Source: Inquilinus sp. KBS0705 (GTDB lineage: Bacteria > Bacteroidota > Bacteroidia > Sphingobacteriales > Sphingobacteriaceae). Taken from it: a stretch of 38,669 nucleotides of DNA. Shown here piece after piece: positions 26,509-34,454 of the stretch. The notes under the pieces were generated by a model that made no database searches, was not told the DNA's origin, and saw only the letters and a list, made by a program, of their open reading frames with translations. Both the position numbers and the translations under genes were made by a program. Within the stretch, counting starts at the first letter, position 1, and each line of letters begins with the position of its first letter. Location: contig VCCI02000007.1 of assembly GCA_005938025.2 (NCBI GenBank), positions 1-38,669 of the forward strand, in the 5' to 3' direction.

Positions 26509-26868
26509 CAAGCTAATTTTATATGTAATAAACAGTTATCTATTTTTGGAACACAGGGCTTTGCCGCCGACCACGAAGGCATATCTATATACAAATTATC
26601 AGATACTACCGGCTATATTTTAGTATCCGACCAGGGAGCAAATCGTTTCAGGATATTTAACCGTGAAACTACCGGGGAAAAACCTTGTGAGCATAAACTA
26701 CTAAAAGTAGTTAATGTAGCAGCCAGGCAAAGCGATGGATCTGATGTGGTATCGGTACCATTAAATGCAATATTTAAACACGGGCTATTTGTAGCCATGA
26801 GCGATGATAAAACTTTCCACTACTATCGTTGGGAAGACATTGCCGGAAAAGAGCTGGGGGTGAAATAG
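26509..26868 (+). pseudogene. 5'-truncated 3-phytase (beta-propeller) remnant
   Basis: The frame is open from 26509 (after a TAA at 26506) to a TAG at 26866, with no start codon. It encodes about the last 110 residues of a beta-propeller phytase: IFGTQGFAADHEGISIYKL, TGYILVSDQGANRFRIFNRE, then VPLNAIFKHGLFVAMSDD and FHYYRWEDIAGK. These are the closing blades with the conserved EGISIY and SDQxxNRF strands. A complete enzyme has roughly 350 residues, and the 180 AT-rich bases upstream encode none of the missing part. The gene has lost its 5' two thirds by deletion. It is followed by a terminator, a leftover of the intact gene. Confidence 0.75.
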
Positions 26869-26891
26869 TGATTTATTCTGATTACTCTGGC

Positions 26892-26920
26892 AAAGCCGCT
26901 TTACGAAAGTAAGCGGCTTT
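26892..26920 (+). terminator. Terminator behind the phytase remnant
   Basis: AAAGCCGCTT (26892-26901) pairs with AAGCGGCTTT (26911-26920), followed by TGCTTTGTTT. It has the same stem as the hairpins at 4942 and 18094, but without their long tail. Confidence 0.65.
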
Positions 26921-26938
26921 TGCTTTGTTTAATAAATT

Positions 26939-26970
26939 AAAAGCTGTTGGGCACCCGCCCAACAGCTTTT
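26939..26970. terminator. Bidirectional terminator at the end of the arabinose operon
   Basis: AAAAGCTGTTGGGC (26939-26952) pairs perfectly with GCCCAACAGCTTTT (26957-26970) around a 4-base loop, with A and T runs on the two sides. It lies 30 bp beyond the symporter stop and ends that leftward operon. Confidence 0.8.
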
Positions 26971-26999
26971 TACTAATGTATAAGATAAAACTTTTTAGC

Positions 27000-28700
27000 C
27001 TACCAGAATTTCACATACAGCGCAGTTAAAAGCAGCAATGTTACTACAATTAGTGCAAGGGTTGTTTTATCAACCTTAAACATACTGCTGTCAAGCTCGA
27101 ATGCCTTAGGATTTACTTTTGGCCCGGTAAAGCTAATGGCTACCATTACAATAATGGTAAACATAAACGATAGCCCCATACAAATCAAGAAGGGGATCTC
27201 ATAGCCACCTTTGCCGTTAGGGAAAGCGGTGTATAAGAATGTTTCGTTACCGAAAAGCTGCGGTGCATAGTTGTTAAACAGTACCGACATGGCAAAACCG
27301 GTAAGTATACCCGCTATAGCTGCTGCGCCGGTAGTACGTTTCCAAAAGAAACCTAAAATAAATATGGCAAATATACCCGGACTAATAAACCCGGTATATT
27401 TTTGGATAAAGGTAAAGCCACCTTCGCCGCCTATGCCTAAAAGGTCTTTCCAGGTTAGGATGATCGAAAAAATAAGCGCGGCAACAATTGTAAACTTACC
27501 TACTACAACCATCTTCTTTTCGCTGGCATCTTTAACCATGTGCTTTTTGTAGATATCGAGCGTGAAAATGGTAGATATGCTATTTGCCTTACCGGCGAGC
27601 GAAGCTACTATTGCAGCCGTAAGCGCGGCAACCGAAAGCCCCTTTAACCCGGTAGGTAAAAACCCAAGTATAGCCGAATAAGCGTTGTCTGAATTAAAAT
27701 GCCCGCCTGAAGACATCTCCTGTTGTAAGCCACCGTTTTTGTATAAAACATAAGCCGCAATACCCGGTAATACCACTATTATAGGCATAGCCAGTTTCAT
27801 TAAACCGGCAAACAGAATGCCTGTGCGCGCGGTTTTTAAATCGGCACCCAGGGCCCTTTGGGTAATGTATTGGTTGCAACCCCAATAATTAAGGTTTACT
27901 ATCCACTGCCCGGCAAAGTACATAGCTATACCCGGCAGTGCCAGGTATTTATTTATTTCGCTTTGCGGCGCACCCGGCTTGGGTTTGGCCATTATCATTT
28001 TAAAATGCTCGGGTGCATCTTTTAGCATAGCGTTTAAACCGGCCATGGCATCTTTGCCAAAACCAAATTTTTCGCTCACAAGGGTAAGGGCTATGTAGGT
28101 GGTTGCAAGGCCGCCTATCACTAGCACCAATACCTGTATTACATCGGTAAAGCCAATTACCTTCATACCGCCAAGGGTAATAAACAAGGCAAATACAGCT
28201 AATGCTATAATTATCTCGTGCAGGTAACCGCCACCGGCAAGGCTGTTAATAGCCAAAGCACCCAGGTATAGTATTGATGTAAGGTTTACAAACACATATA
28301 AAAACAGCCAAAATATGGCCATTACAAAGCTCACGGTTTCGTTGTAGCGCGTGTGCAAAAACTGCGGCATTGTAAAGATGTTATTTTTTAGATACACCGG
28401 TACAAACCAAACAGCCACTATAATTAGTGCTATTGCCGCCACCCACTCGTAAGCGGCTACGGCCAAACCTACGGCAAAACCCTGCCCGCTTGTGCCAATA
28501 AATTGCTCGGCAGATATGTTTGACGCGATAAGCGATGCCCCGATGGCCCACCAGGTAAGCGAGCCCTGCGCTAAAAAGAAATCTTTACTGTCTGATACGC
28601 CTTTTGTTTTTTTACTTCGGTAAACCCAATAACCATATCCCGATACTACAACAAAGTAGATGAAGAAGATGATGTAGTCTATGTGTGTAAACTTGTTCAT
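27000..28700 (-). CDS. Sodium:solute symporter (SSS family), probable arabinose transporter
   Basis: A 566-residue inner-membrane protein of the SSS/SGLT family with about 14 helices. The first helix (YIIFFIYFVVVSGYGYWVYR), ISAEQFIGTSGQGFAVGLAVAAYEWVAA and the VTIAALIFS region fit the family; SGLT-type members commonly begin this way and keep the GWxxxW/GGMKVIGFTDVIQ segment. It would carry a sugar inward with sodium. As the last gene of an araB-araD-araA unit, L-arabinose is the likely substrate, by context only. A strong hairpin separates it from araA, so its expression may be lower than, or partly independent of, the enzymes. Confidence 0.88.
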   Translation of the reverse strand: MNKFTHIDYIIFFIYFVVVSGYGYWVYRSKKTKGVSDSKDFFLAQGSLTWWAIGASLIASNISAEQFIGTSGQGFAVGLAVAAYEWVAAIALIIVAVWFVPVYLKNNIFTMPQFLHTRYNETVSFVMAIFWLFLYVFVNLTSILYLGALAINSLAGGGYLHEIIIALAVFALFITLGGMKVIGFTDVIQVLVLVIGGLATTYIALTLVSEKFGFGKDAMAGLNAMLKDAPEHFKMIMAKPKPGAPQSEINKYLALPGIAMYFAGQWIVNLNYWGCNQYITQRALGADLKTARTGILFAGLMKLAMPIIVVLPGIAAYVLYKNGGLQQEMSSGGHFNSDNAYSAILGFLPTGLKGLSVAALTAAIVASLAGKANSISTIFTLDIYKKHMVKDASEKKMVVVGKFTIVAALIFSIILTWKDLLGIGGEGGFTFIQKYTGFISPGIFAIFILGFFWKRTTGAAAIAGILTGFAMSVLFNNYAPQLFGNETFLYTAFPNGKGGYEIPFLICMGLSFMFTIIVMVAISFTGPKVNPKAFELDSSMFKVDKTTLALIVVTLLLLTALYVKFW

Positions 28701-28736
28701 AATTTGATTTGATTAATAAGGTTAATGGTTATTGAT

Positions 28737-28771
28737 AAACAAGCAGCCCATCCCATCGCGGCTGCTTGTTT
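28737..28771 (-). terminator. 12-bp hairpin between araA and the symporter gene
   Basis: AAACAAGCAGCC (28737-28748) pairs perfectly with GGCTGCTTGTTT (28760-28771) around an 11-base loop. On the gene strand it is followed by only a weak T-run (GTTTATC), so it may be a partial terminator or an RNA-stabilising 3' structure that sets the ratio of enzymes to transporter. Confidence 0.6.
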
Positions 28772-28784
28772 TAGTATAGTTTGG

Positions 28785-30275
28785 TTATCGGTAAGCTACT
28801 TCGTTCCAGCGCAATTCATTTCTAAACTGCTCTATAGTGGTGTTTTTGCCAATGCGTAAAAATTCAATACCGGCCATGTCTGCAAAGTCCTGCAGGTGTT
28901 CGGCAGTTAAATTTTGGCTGTAGGCGGTATGGTGTGCGCCGCCTGCATATATCCATGCTGCGCAACCTATTTTCATATCGGGCAATGGCTTCCAAAGCAC
29001 ACGGGCAACAGGCAAATTAGGCAGGTCGTTTTGTGGCTCAACAGCCTCTACCTCGTTTATCAGCAGGCGAAAACGGTTACCCATATCTATTAGCGATGCG
29101 TTAAGCGCGTTACCACCGGCTACGTTAAAAACCAAACGGGCAGGGTCGGCTTTGCCGCCAATGCCCAGCGGGTGTACTTCAAGTGATGCCTTGCCGTTGG
29201 CTAACGATGCATCAATCTCCAGCATGTGCGATCCTAAAACCAGCTCGTTATTCGGGTCAAAGTGGTAGGTGTAATCTTCCATAAAGGCGTTGCCGCCTGC
29301 AAGGCCGCTGCCCATTACTTTAAATGCGCGCACCAGCGCGGTAGTTTTCCAATCGCCTTCGCCTGCAAAGCCATAGCCATCGGCCATTAAACGCTGGGCA
29401 GCTATGCCGGGCAGCTGTACCATGCCATGCAGGTCTTCAAACGTATCTGTAAAACCTTTAAAGCCGCCATCTTCTAAAAACTTACGCAAGCCAAGCTCGA
29501 TCTTAGCCGCCTCGTAAACGGATGAATATTTATCTCCACCTTTTTTTAGCGAGGCATCCATGTTGTACTCGGCTTCATATTTGGTGGTTAGGGCGTTAAC
29601 TTCTGCCTCGCTTATGCTGTTTATTATGGCAACAAGGTCGCCAATACCGTAGCTGTTTACAGCAAAACCAAACTTGGTTTCGGCCTCTACTTTATCACCA
29701 TCTGTAACGGCTACAAAGCGCATGTTATCGCCAAAACGGGCAAACTTAGCGCCCTGCCAATCGTGCCAGCCGGCAGCAGCGCGGGTCCAGCTATCAATCT
29801 GACCCAATACTTCGGTATCTTGCCAATGACCAACCACCACCTTGCGGTTTTTGCGCAGGCGCGATACCATAAACCCAAACTCCCTATCACCGTGCGCGCT
29901 TTGGTTCAGGTTCATAAAATCCATATCTATCGAGCTCCACGGAATATCGCGGTTGTATTGGGTATGCAGGTGTAGCATTGGCTTTTGCAGAATGTTTAAG
30001 CCGCGTATCCACATTTTTGCCGGCGAAAAAGTATGCATCCAGGTAATAATGCCTATGCAGTTTGGCGCTAAGTTGGCTTCCTGCAAAGTGGTGTATATTT
30101 CTTCGGTGCTTTTTACTACCGGTTTGTATACCACACGTACCGGAATTTGCCCGGCCTGGTTTAAACCATCGGCAATGTGTTTAGAGTGCTCGGCAACCTG
30201 CCTTAAAGTTTCTTCGCCATACAAGTTTTGGCTCCCGGTGATGAACCAAACTTCAAATGTTTTTAGATCGATCAT
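28785..30275 (-). CDS. araA: L-arabinose isomerase
   Basis: A 496-residue cytosolic enzyme of usual length (about 500 for AraA), converting L-arabinose to L-ribulose with Mn2+. The start FEVWFITGSQNLYGEETLRQVAEHS is the family signature. Later LGSHMLEIDASLANG and the metal-site segments FEDLHGMVQLPG and AGGAHHTAYS fit: Glu in EGDWK (near 306) and Glu in MEDYT (near 333) with His in HHTAYS are the expected ligands. It is the third enzyme gene in the operon, 54 bp behind araD. Confidence 0.97.
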   Translation of the reverse strand: MIDLKTFEVWFITGSQNLYGEETLRQVAEHSKHIADGLNQAGQIPVRVVYKPVVKSTEEIYTTLQEANLAPNCIGIITWMHTFSPAKMWIRGLNILQKPMLHLHTQYNRDIPWSSIDMDFMNLNQSAHGDREFGFMVSRLRKNRKVVVGHWQDTEVLGQIDSWTRAAAGWHDWQGAKFARFGDNMRFVAVTDGDKVEAETKFGFAVNSYGIGDLVAIINSISEAEVNALTTKYEAEYNMDASLKKGGDKYSSVYEAAKIELGLRKFLEDGGFKGFTDTFEDLHGMVQLPGIAAQRLMADGYGFAGEGDWKTTALVRAFKVMGSGLAGGNAFMEDYTYHFDPNNELVLGSHMLEIDASLANGKASLEVHPLGIGGKADPARLVFNVAGGNALNASLIDMGNRFRLLINEVEAVEPQNDLPNLPVARVLWKPLPDMKIGCAAWIYAGGAHHTAYSQNLTAEHLQDFADMAGIEFLRIGKNTTIEQFRNELRWNEVAYR

Positions 30276-30329
30276 TGTATATTTTTAATAATTGAGTGCT
30301 TTTTGGTTATATATTTTATGCTGCTAAGC

Positions 30330-31028
30330 TTACTGGCCATAATAAGAGTCGGGGCCATGCTTGCGTTCAAAATGTTTTTTTATCAGCGCGTCTTTAAGGC
30401 GCGGGGCATTGGGGTTTATTTGCTCGGTTAAGTAAGCCATGTGCGCTACGGTTTCTAAAACGGCGCTGTTATAAACCGCTTTATCTGCTGTTTTACCCCA
30501 GGTAAATGGCGCATGGTTGCCCACCAGTACCATCTCTACTTCTTCGTAGCTAAGGCCTAATTCTTTAAAATGATCTATGATCTGGAAACCCGTTTGGTAT
30601 TCGTAATCACCCTGTATCATTGCATCGCTCATGGGCGGCGCGCATGGTACATCGGTAGTCAAATGGTCGGCGTGTGTGGTGCCAAAAATAGGAATACAGC
30701 GTTGCGATTGTGCCCAGGCCGTAGCAAAGGTAGAGTGGGTGTGTACTATGCCGCCTATATTTGGCCACTGCTTGTACAAAACCGCATGCGTTTGAGTGTC
30801 CGACGATGGTCTGTGGTTGCCTTCAATGGTTTGTCCATCAAAGTTTACGATCACCATTTTATCTGGCGAAAGTTCATCATAGGGTACACCGCTTGGTTTA
30901 ATGGCAAATACACCCAGATCCCTGTCGGCGGCGCTTACGTTGCCAAAGGTAAAAAGCACCAGGCCCAGTTTAGGCAGTTGCATATTGGCCTCAAAAGCAA
31001 TTTGCTTTATATGTTGATATTGGCTCAT
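30330..31028 (-). CDS. araD: L-ribulose-5-phosphate 4-epimerase
   Basis: A 232-residue class II aldolase-family enzyme that turns L-ribulose 5-phosphate into D-xylulose 5-phosphate, which enters the pentose phosphate pathway. The residues match E. coli AraD almost one to one: GNVS at 29-32, SSDT with Asp77, zinc ligands His96 and His98 (HTHST) and His172 (GNHAPFTWG). The length is the same as E. coli (231). It begins 2 bp after the end of araB, so the two are probably translated as a pair. Confidence 0.97.
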   Translation of the reverse strand: MSQYQHIKQIAFEANMQLPKLGLVLFTFGNVSAADRDLGVFAIKPSGVPYDELSPDKMVIVNFDGQTIEGNHRPSSDTQTHAVLYKQWPNIGGIVHTHSTFATAWAQSQRCIPIFGTTHADHLTTDVPCAPPMSDAMIQGDYEYQTGFQIIDHFKELGLSYEEVEMVLVGNHAPFTWGKTADKAVYNSAVLETVAHMAYLTEQINPNAPRLKDALIKKHFERKHGPDSYYGQ

Positions 31029-31030
31029 AA

Positions 31031-32737
31031 CTAAGCGTTTTGAAGTTGCTTGTTTAAATTGGCATTGGTTTGCCCGGCAATATAGCCGCCCAGCTTTATA
31101 TATTGCTGATAACGTTTTTGGTAAACGGCTTGCAATTGCGCATTAGGCTCGTAGCTTACATCAAAACCGCCGCCCATTGCCTGCATAGCCGCTTCTACGT
31201 TGGGGTGTATACCCGCTACAACTGCTGCAAACATAGCCGCGCCTAAAGCGCAGGTGTGTTTAAATTGATGTATGCGGATAGGCATGCCTAAAACATCGGC
31301 CATCATTTGCATAATATACGGCGATTTTTTTGCCACACCGCCTATACCGATAATGCCTTTAACCGGTATGCCCTCGCTTATAAAACGATCGACAATACTT
31401 TTTGCGCCAAAGCAGGTAGCCTCGGCCAGGGCACGGAAAACACGCGGGGCATCGCTGCCTAAATTTAAACCATTTATTACACCTTTTAATGCCTGGTCGG
31501 CATCCGGGGTGCGGCGGCCATTAAACCAATCGATCGCCAGTTCGCTTTGTTCATCAACGGGCAATAATGCCGCTTGCCTGCTTAGTTCGGGTATAATTAA
31601 CTCTGATAGTTCTTCCTTTAGCGCTTCGGCGGTTGCTTTATCAATAGCGGTTGCCTGCGATAGCAGGTTATTTACCGGCCACGATATTAAATTTTTAAAC
31701 CAGGCGTAAGTATCGCCAAAGGCCGATTGCCCGGCCTCTAAACCAGCCATACCCGGTATAACCGAACCATTTACCTGCCCGCAAATACCTTTAACCAGCT
31801 TGCCTTCTACATCTTTATTAGGGGCCACCAAAATATCGCAGGTTGATGTACCCATTACCTTGCTCAAGTAATAAGGCTCTATTTGCCCGCCTACGGCGCC
31901 CATATGGGCATCAAAGGCACCTGTGCCTACAACAACATCGGTACTAAGCCCTAACCTTTCGGCCCATTCGGTGCTTAAATTACCTGCTGCCTGGTCGGCG
32001 GTATAGGTATCGGTATAAAGTTTTTGGGTTATGCCCGTTAAAATAGGGTCAAGCGAACTAAAAAATTCATCGGGCGGTAAGCCGTCAAATTCTTCGGCCC
32101 AAAGGGCCTTGTGCCCGGCAGAGCAACGGCCACGTTTAATATCTTTAGCATTATTGCCGCCGGTTAGTAAAAACGGTATCCAGTCGCAATGCTCAACCCA
32201 CGAGTGCAGGGCATCGTTAACTTCGCTATCTACCCTTACTGTATGCAATAGCTTGGCCCAAAACCACTCTGACGAATATATACCCCCTACATATTTAAGG
32301 TAGTTGGTGTCAAATTTAGTAGCGTGTTCGTTTATTTCTGCGGCTTCTTTTATGGCGGTGTGGTCTTTCCATAAAACAAACATGGCATTGGGGTTGGTTT
32401 TAAACTGCGGCAGTAAAGCCAGTGGGGTGCCTGTTTGGTCTACCGCTACGGGGGTAGATCCTGTGGTATCAACCGATATCCCTTTAATGGCTTTCGCAAT
32501 AGCGGGCCCGCCTGCGCTGGCTATACAATCTTTTATGGTGTTTTCAAGTCCCTCAATATAATCGAGCGGGTGCTGCCTGAACTGGTTTTTTGATGGGTCG
32601 CAATACAGGCCATCGCGCCAGCGTGGATAATTAAATACCGACGAGGCAATCTCCTGGCCGTTAAGCGCATTAACAATTACCGAGCGAACGGAATCGGACC
32701 CATAGTCTATCCCGATCACAAACTGATCCTTACTCAT
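31031..32737 (-). CDS. araB: Ribulokinase
   Basis: A 568-residue FGGY-family sugar kinase phosphorylating L-ribulose. The N-terminal phosphate-binding loop is FVIGIDYGSDSVRS, the family substrate stretch GTGAFDAHMGAVGG lies in the middle, and the C-terminal nucleotide site reads IIGIGGVAKKSPYIMQMMADVL. I chose ATG 32737 (MSKDQF); an upstream TTG at 32761 adds eight residues before the conserved start. It is the first gene of the leftward arabinose operon, whose promoter and operator must lie in the 190 bp shared with the rightward gene at 32927. Confidence 0.96.
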   Translation of the reverse strand: MSKDQFVIGIDYGSDSVRSVIVNALNGQEIASSVFNYPRWRDGLYCDPSKNQFRQHPLDYIEGLENTIKDCIASAGGPAIAKAIKGISVDTTGSTPVAVDQTGTPLALLPQFKTNPNAMFVLWKDHTAIKEAAEINEHATKFDTNYLKYVGGIYSSEWFWAKLLHTVRVDSEVNDALHSWVEHCDWIPFLLTGGNNAKDIKRGRCSAGHKALWAEEFDGLPPDEFFSSLDPILTGITQKLYTDTYTADQAAGNLSTEWAERLGLSTDVVVGTGAFDAHMGAVGGQIEPYYLSKVMGTSTCDILVAPNKDVEGKLVKGICGQVNGSVIPGMAGLEAGQSAFGDTYAWFKNLISWPVNNLLSQATAIDKATAEALKEELSELIIPELSRQAALLPVDEQSELAIDWFNGRRTPDADQALKGVINGLNLGSDAPRVFRALAEATCFGAKSIVDRFISEGIPVKGIIGIGGVAKKSPYIMQMMADVLGMPIRIHQFKHTCALGAAMFAAVVAGIHPNVEAAMQAMGGGFDVSYEPNAQLQAVYQKRYQQYIKLGGYIAGQTNANLNKQLQNA

Positions 32738-32852
32738 ACTTAGTTTATAATTGAGCGTCAAAATAACACTTATTTTTTTAACTGTTTATTTAACAATTAA
32801 TATTTTTTTATTTTTTCTTTAAAATCAAGTGGTCATCGACGTAACTATTTGC

Positions 32853-32895
32853 AGATGTACTCGTAAAAGGAGTATTTCTACAAAAGAATACATCT
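32853..32895. promoter_or_regulatory. Nested dyads in the ara divergent region (candidate operator)
   Basis: TACTC (32858-32862) and GAGTA (32870-32874) form an inner dyad with a 7-bp spacer. AGATGTA (32853-32859) and TACATCT (32889-32895) form an outer one. Read on opposite strands the ends are AGATGTACTC and AGATGTATTC, near-identical half sites, with a third related ATACTCC between. This is what a regulator binding site would look like and may serve arabinose control; no regulator gene is in the window. Confidence 0.45.
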
Positions 32896-32926
32896 ATTTT
32901 TTACCTAATTAATCTAACTATTAACT

Positions 32927-33319
32927 ATGAACACCGTTGTAATTTTATCTATTGCCTTAATTGTTCTTTTGACCATTTCTGTCCTGGCTTCGATGAAACA
33001 CGAAAGTAGTATCAGCATCCCACAAGTAGAATTTACCGAGCTTGATTACCTGTACTCGTATCGTAACGCCTTAATAAAAGTATTACAGATAGAATCGGAA
33101 TTGGATAGTGTAAGGTTTTCTTTAGATTATTACACCAATGGCCGCGATACTTTTTTTAGCCCCATAGAAACGCTGCATATAAAGCAACAAATTAAACAAA
33201 ACATAAAAGAGCTTACTAACAGTTACGAGCAGGGCGCCCTGTCGTTAATTGAGTTTCATTACAGTCTTGATCATATGCTTAGGCAATTAGATGCCTTAAT
33301 ATTCAGGCCGGCAGCATAA
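32927..33319 (+). CDS. Small single-pass membrane-anchored hypothetical protein
   Basis: A 130-residue protein I do not recognise. Residues 3-22 (TVVILSIALIVLLTISVLAS) form one membrane anchor. The rest is acidic/basic and mostly helical by composition (LYSYRNALIKVLQIESELDSVRF, IKQQIKQNIKELTNSYEQG), which suggests a short coiled-coil or helical hairpin outside or inside the membrane. It is divergent from the arabinose operon and shares the upstream region with it, and precedes mnmH by 85 bp. The frame has normal codon use for the region, so it is probably real. No enzyme motif is seen. Confidence 0.6.
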   Translation: MNTVVILSIALIVLLTISVLASMKHESSISIPQVEFTELDYLYSYRNALIKVLQIESELDSVRFSLDYYTNGRDTFFSPIETLHIKQQIKQNIKELTNSYEQGALSLIEFHYSLDHMLRQLDALIFRPAA

Positions 33320-33390
33320 CTAATACAAGGCAAAGGCTTTTACCATAAAATACATTCGTTTATCAGCTTAGCAATACTTAAATAGTACTG

Positions 33391-33398
33391 TATATTTG
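33391..33398 (+). promoter_or_regulatory. Promoter -7 element of mnmH-selD
   Basis: TATATTTG fully matches TAnnTTTG and ends 6 bp before the ATG at 33405. If used, the transcript would start at about the first codon, so the mRNA could be leaderless. No good -33 box is visible. Confidence 0.45.
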
Positions 33399-33404
33399 TG
33401 ATGA

Positions 33405-34451
33405 ATGGTTAAGCCAATTACGATCCAAAATTTTTTAAAGTTAGACGGAAACATCCCTTTAACAGATGTGCGCACATCTGCCGAATTTGCGCAGGGGCAT
33501 ATTCCGGGCGCATTCAACATTCCGTTATTTACCAACGAAGAAAGGGTTAAAGTAGGCACTACCTACAAACAGGTAGGCCGCGAAGAAGCTATTTTATTAG
33601 GCTTTGATCTTACCGGCCCCAAATGGTCGGGTTTTATTAAGCAAGCCCTTGAAATTGCACCCGGTAAAAAAATTGGGGTACACTGCTGGCGGGGTGGTAT
33701 GCGTAGCGGGGCTATGGCCTGGGCGCTTGACCTGTATGGCTTTGAAGTTTATTTGATACAGGGTGGGTACAAAACCTACCGCCGCTGGGTTCAACAGCTG
33801 TTTGGGCATACTTATCCGCTATGTATATTAGGGGGGATGACAGGCTCGGGCAAAACGCGCATATTACATCAGCTTAAGGTAATGGGCGAACAGGTAATAG
33901 ACCTGGAGGACCTTGCACAACACCAGGGTTCATCATACGGTACCATGAACAAAATGGTGCAGCCAACACAAGAGCAGTTTGAAAACGACCTTGGATATCA
34001 CCTCAGCAAACTAAACACCGCGCAACGCACATGGGTAGAGGACGAAAGCCTTACCATAGGTAAACGATCTATCCCCAATGCTTTTTGGCACCAAATGCGC
34101 GATGCCGTATTGATTGATATAAAGGTTGATGTACAGCAACGCATCGCATCATTAGCCCTTGAATATGGTGCTTTAGACAAAGATTTTTTAGTAGAATGTA
34201 CCGAGCGTATACGCAAACGCCTGGGCCCCGAACAAACCAAACACGCGGTAGCGGCGATAAAGGAAAACCGCATGCCCGACTTTATAAAAATTGTATTGGT
34301 TTATTACGACAAAACTTACCGCGCCGGCTTAAGTAAGCGCGATGCGGGTAAAGTATTTCCGCTGGATATTTCCGGCGAAGATGTAGTAGCTATGGCCAAC
34401 CAAATTTTAAATTTTACCCATAACCTTCCAGTAAACGAAACAGTAGCCTGA
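33405..34451 (+). CDS. mnmH: tRNA 2-selenouridine synthase
   Basis: A 348-residue enzyme (SelU/YbbB) that replaces sulfur by selenium in 2-thiouridine at the wobble base of tRNAs for Lys, Glu and Gln, using selenophosphate. The N-terminal rhodanese domain carries the active Cys94 in VHCWRGGMRSG. The P-loop domain has GGMTGSGKT at 143-151 and the C-terminal part DESLTIGKRSIP. The next gene, selD, starts 3 bp behind it and makes the selenophosphate, so the two form a self-contained selenation unit. No selA, selB or selenocysteine tRNA is in the window. Confidence 0.95.
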   Translation: MVKPITIQNFLKLDGNIPLTDVRTSAEFAQGHIPGAFNIPLFTNEERVKVGTTYKQVGREEAILLGFDLTGPKWSGFIKQALEIAPGKKIGVHCWRGGMRSGAMAWALDLYGFEVYLIQGGYKTYRRWVQQLFGHTYPLCILGGMTGSGKTRILHQLKVMGEQVIDLEDLAQHQGSSYGTMNKMVQPTQEQFENDLGYHLSKLNTAQRTWVEDESLTIGKRSIPNAFWHQMRDAVLIDIKVDVQQRIASLALEYGALDKDFLVECTERIRKRLGPEQTKHAVAAIKENRMPDFIKIVLVYYDKTYRAGLSKRDAGKVFPLDISGEDVVAMANQILNFTHNLPVNETVA

Positions 34452-34454
34452 TTG

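Noticed and set aside
26613..26798. Minus-strand frame of 61 codons
   Set aside because: The plus strand carries the phytase remnant; this frame is its shadow.
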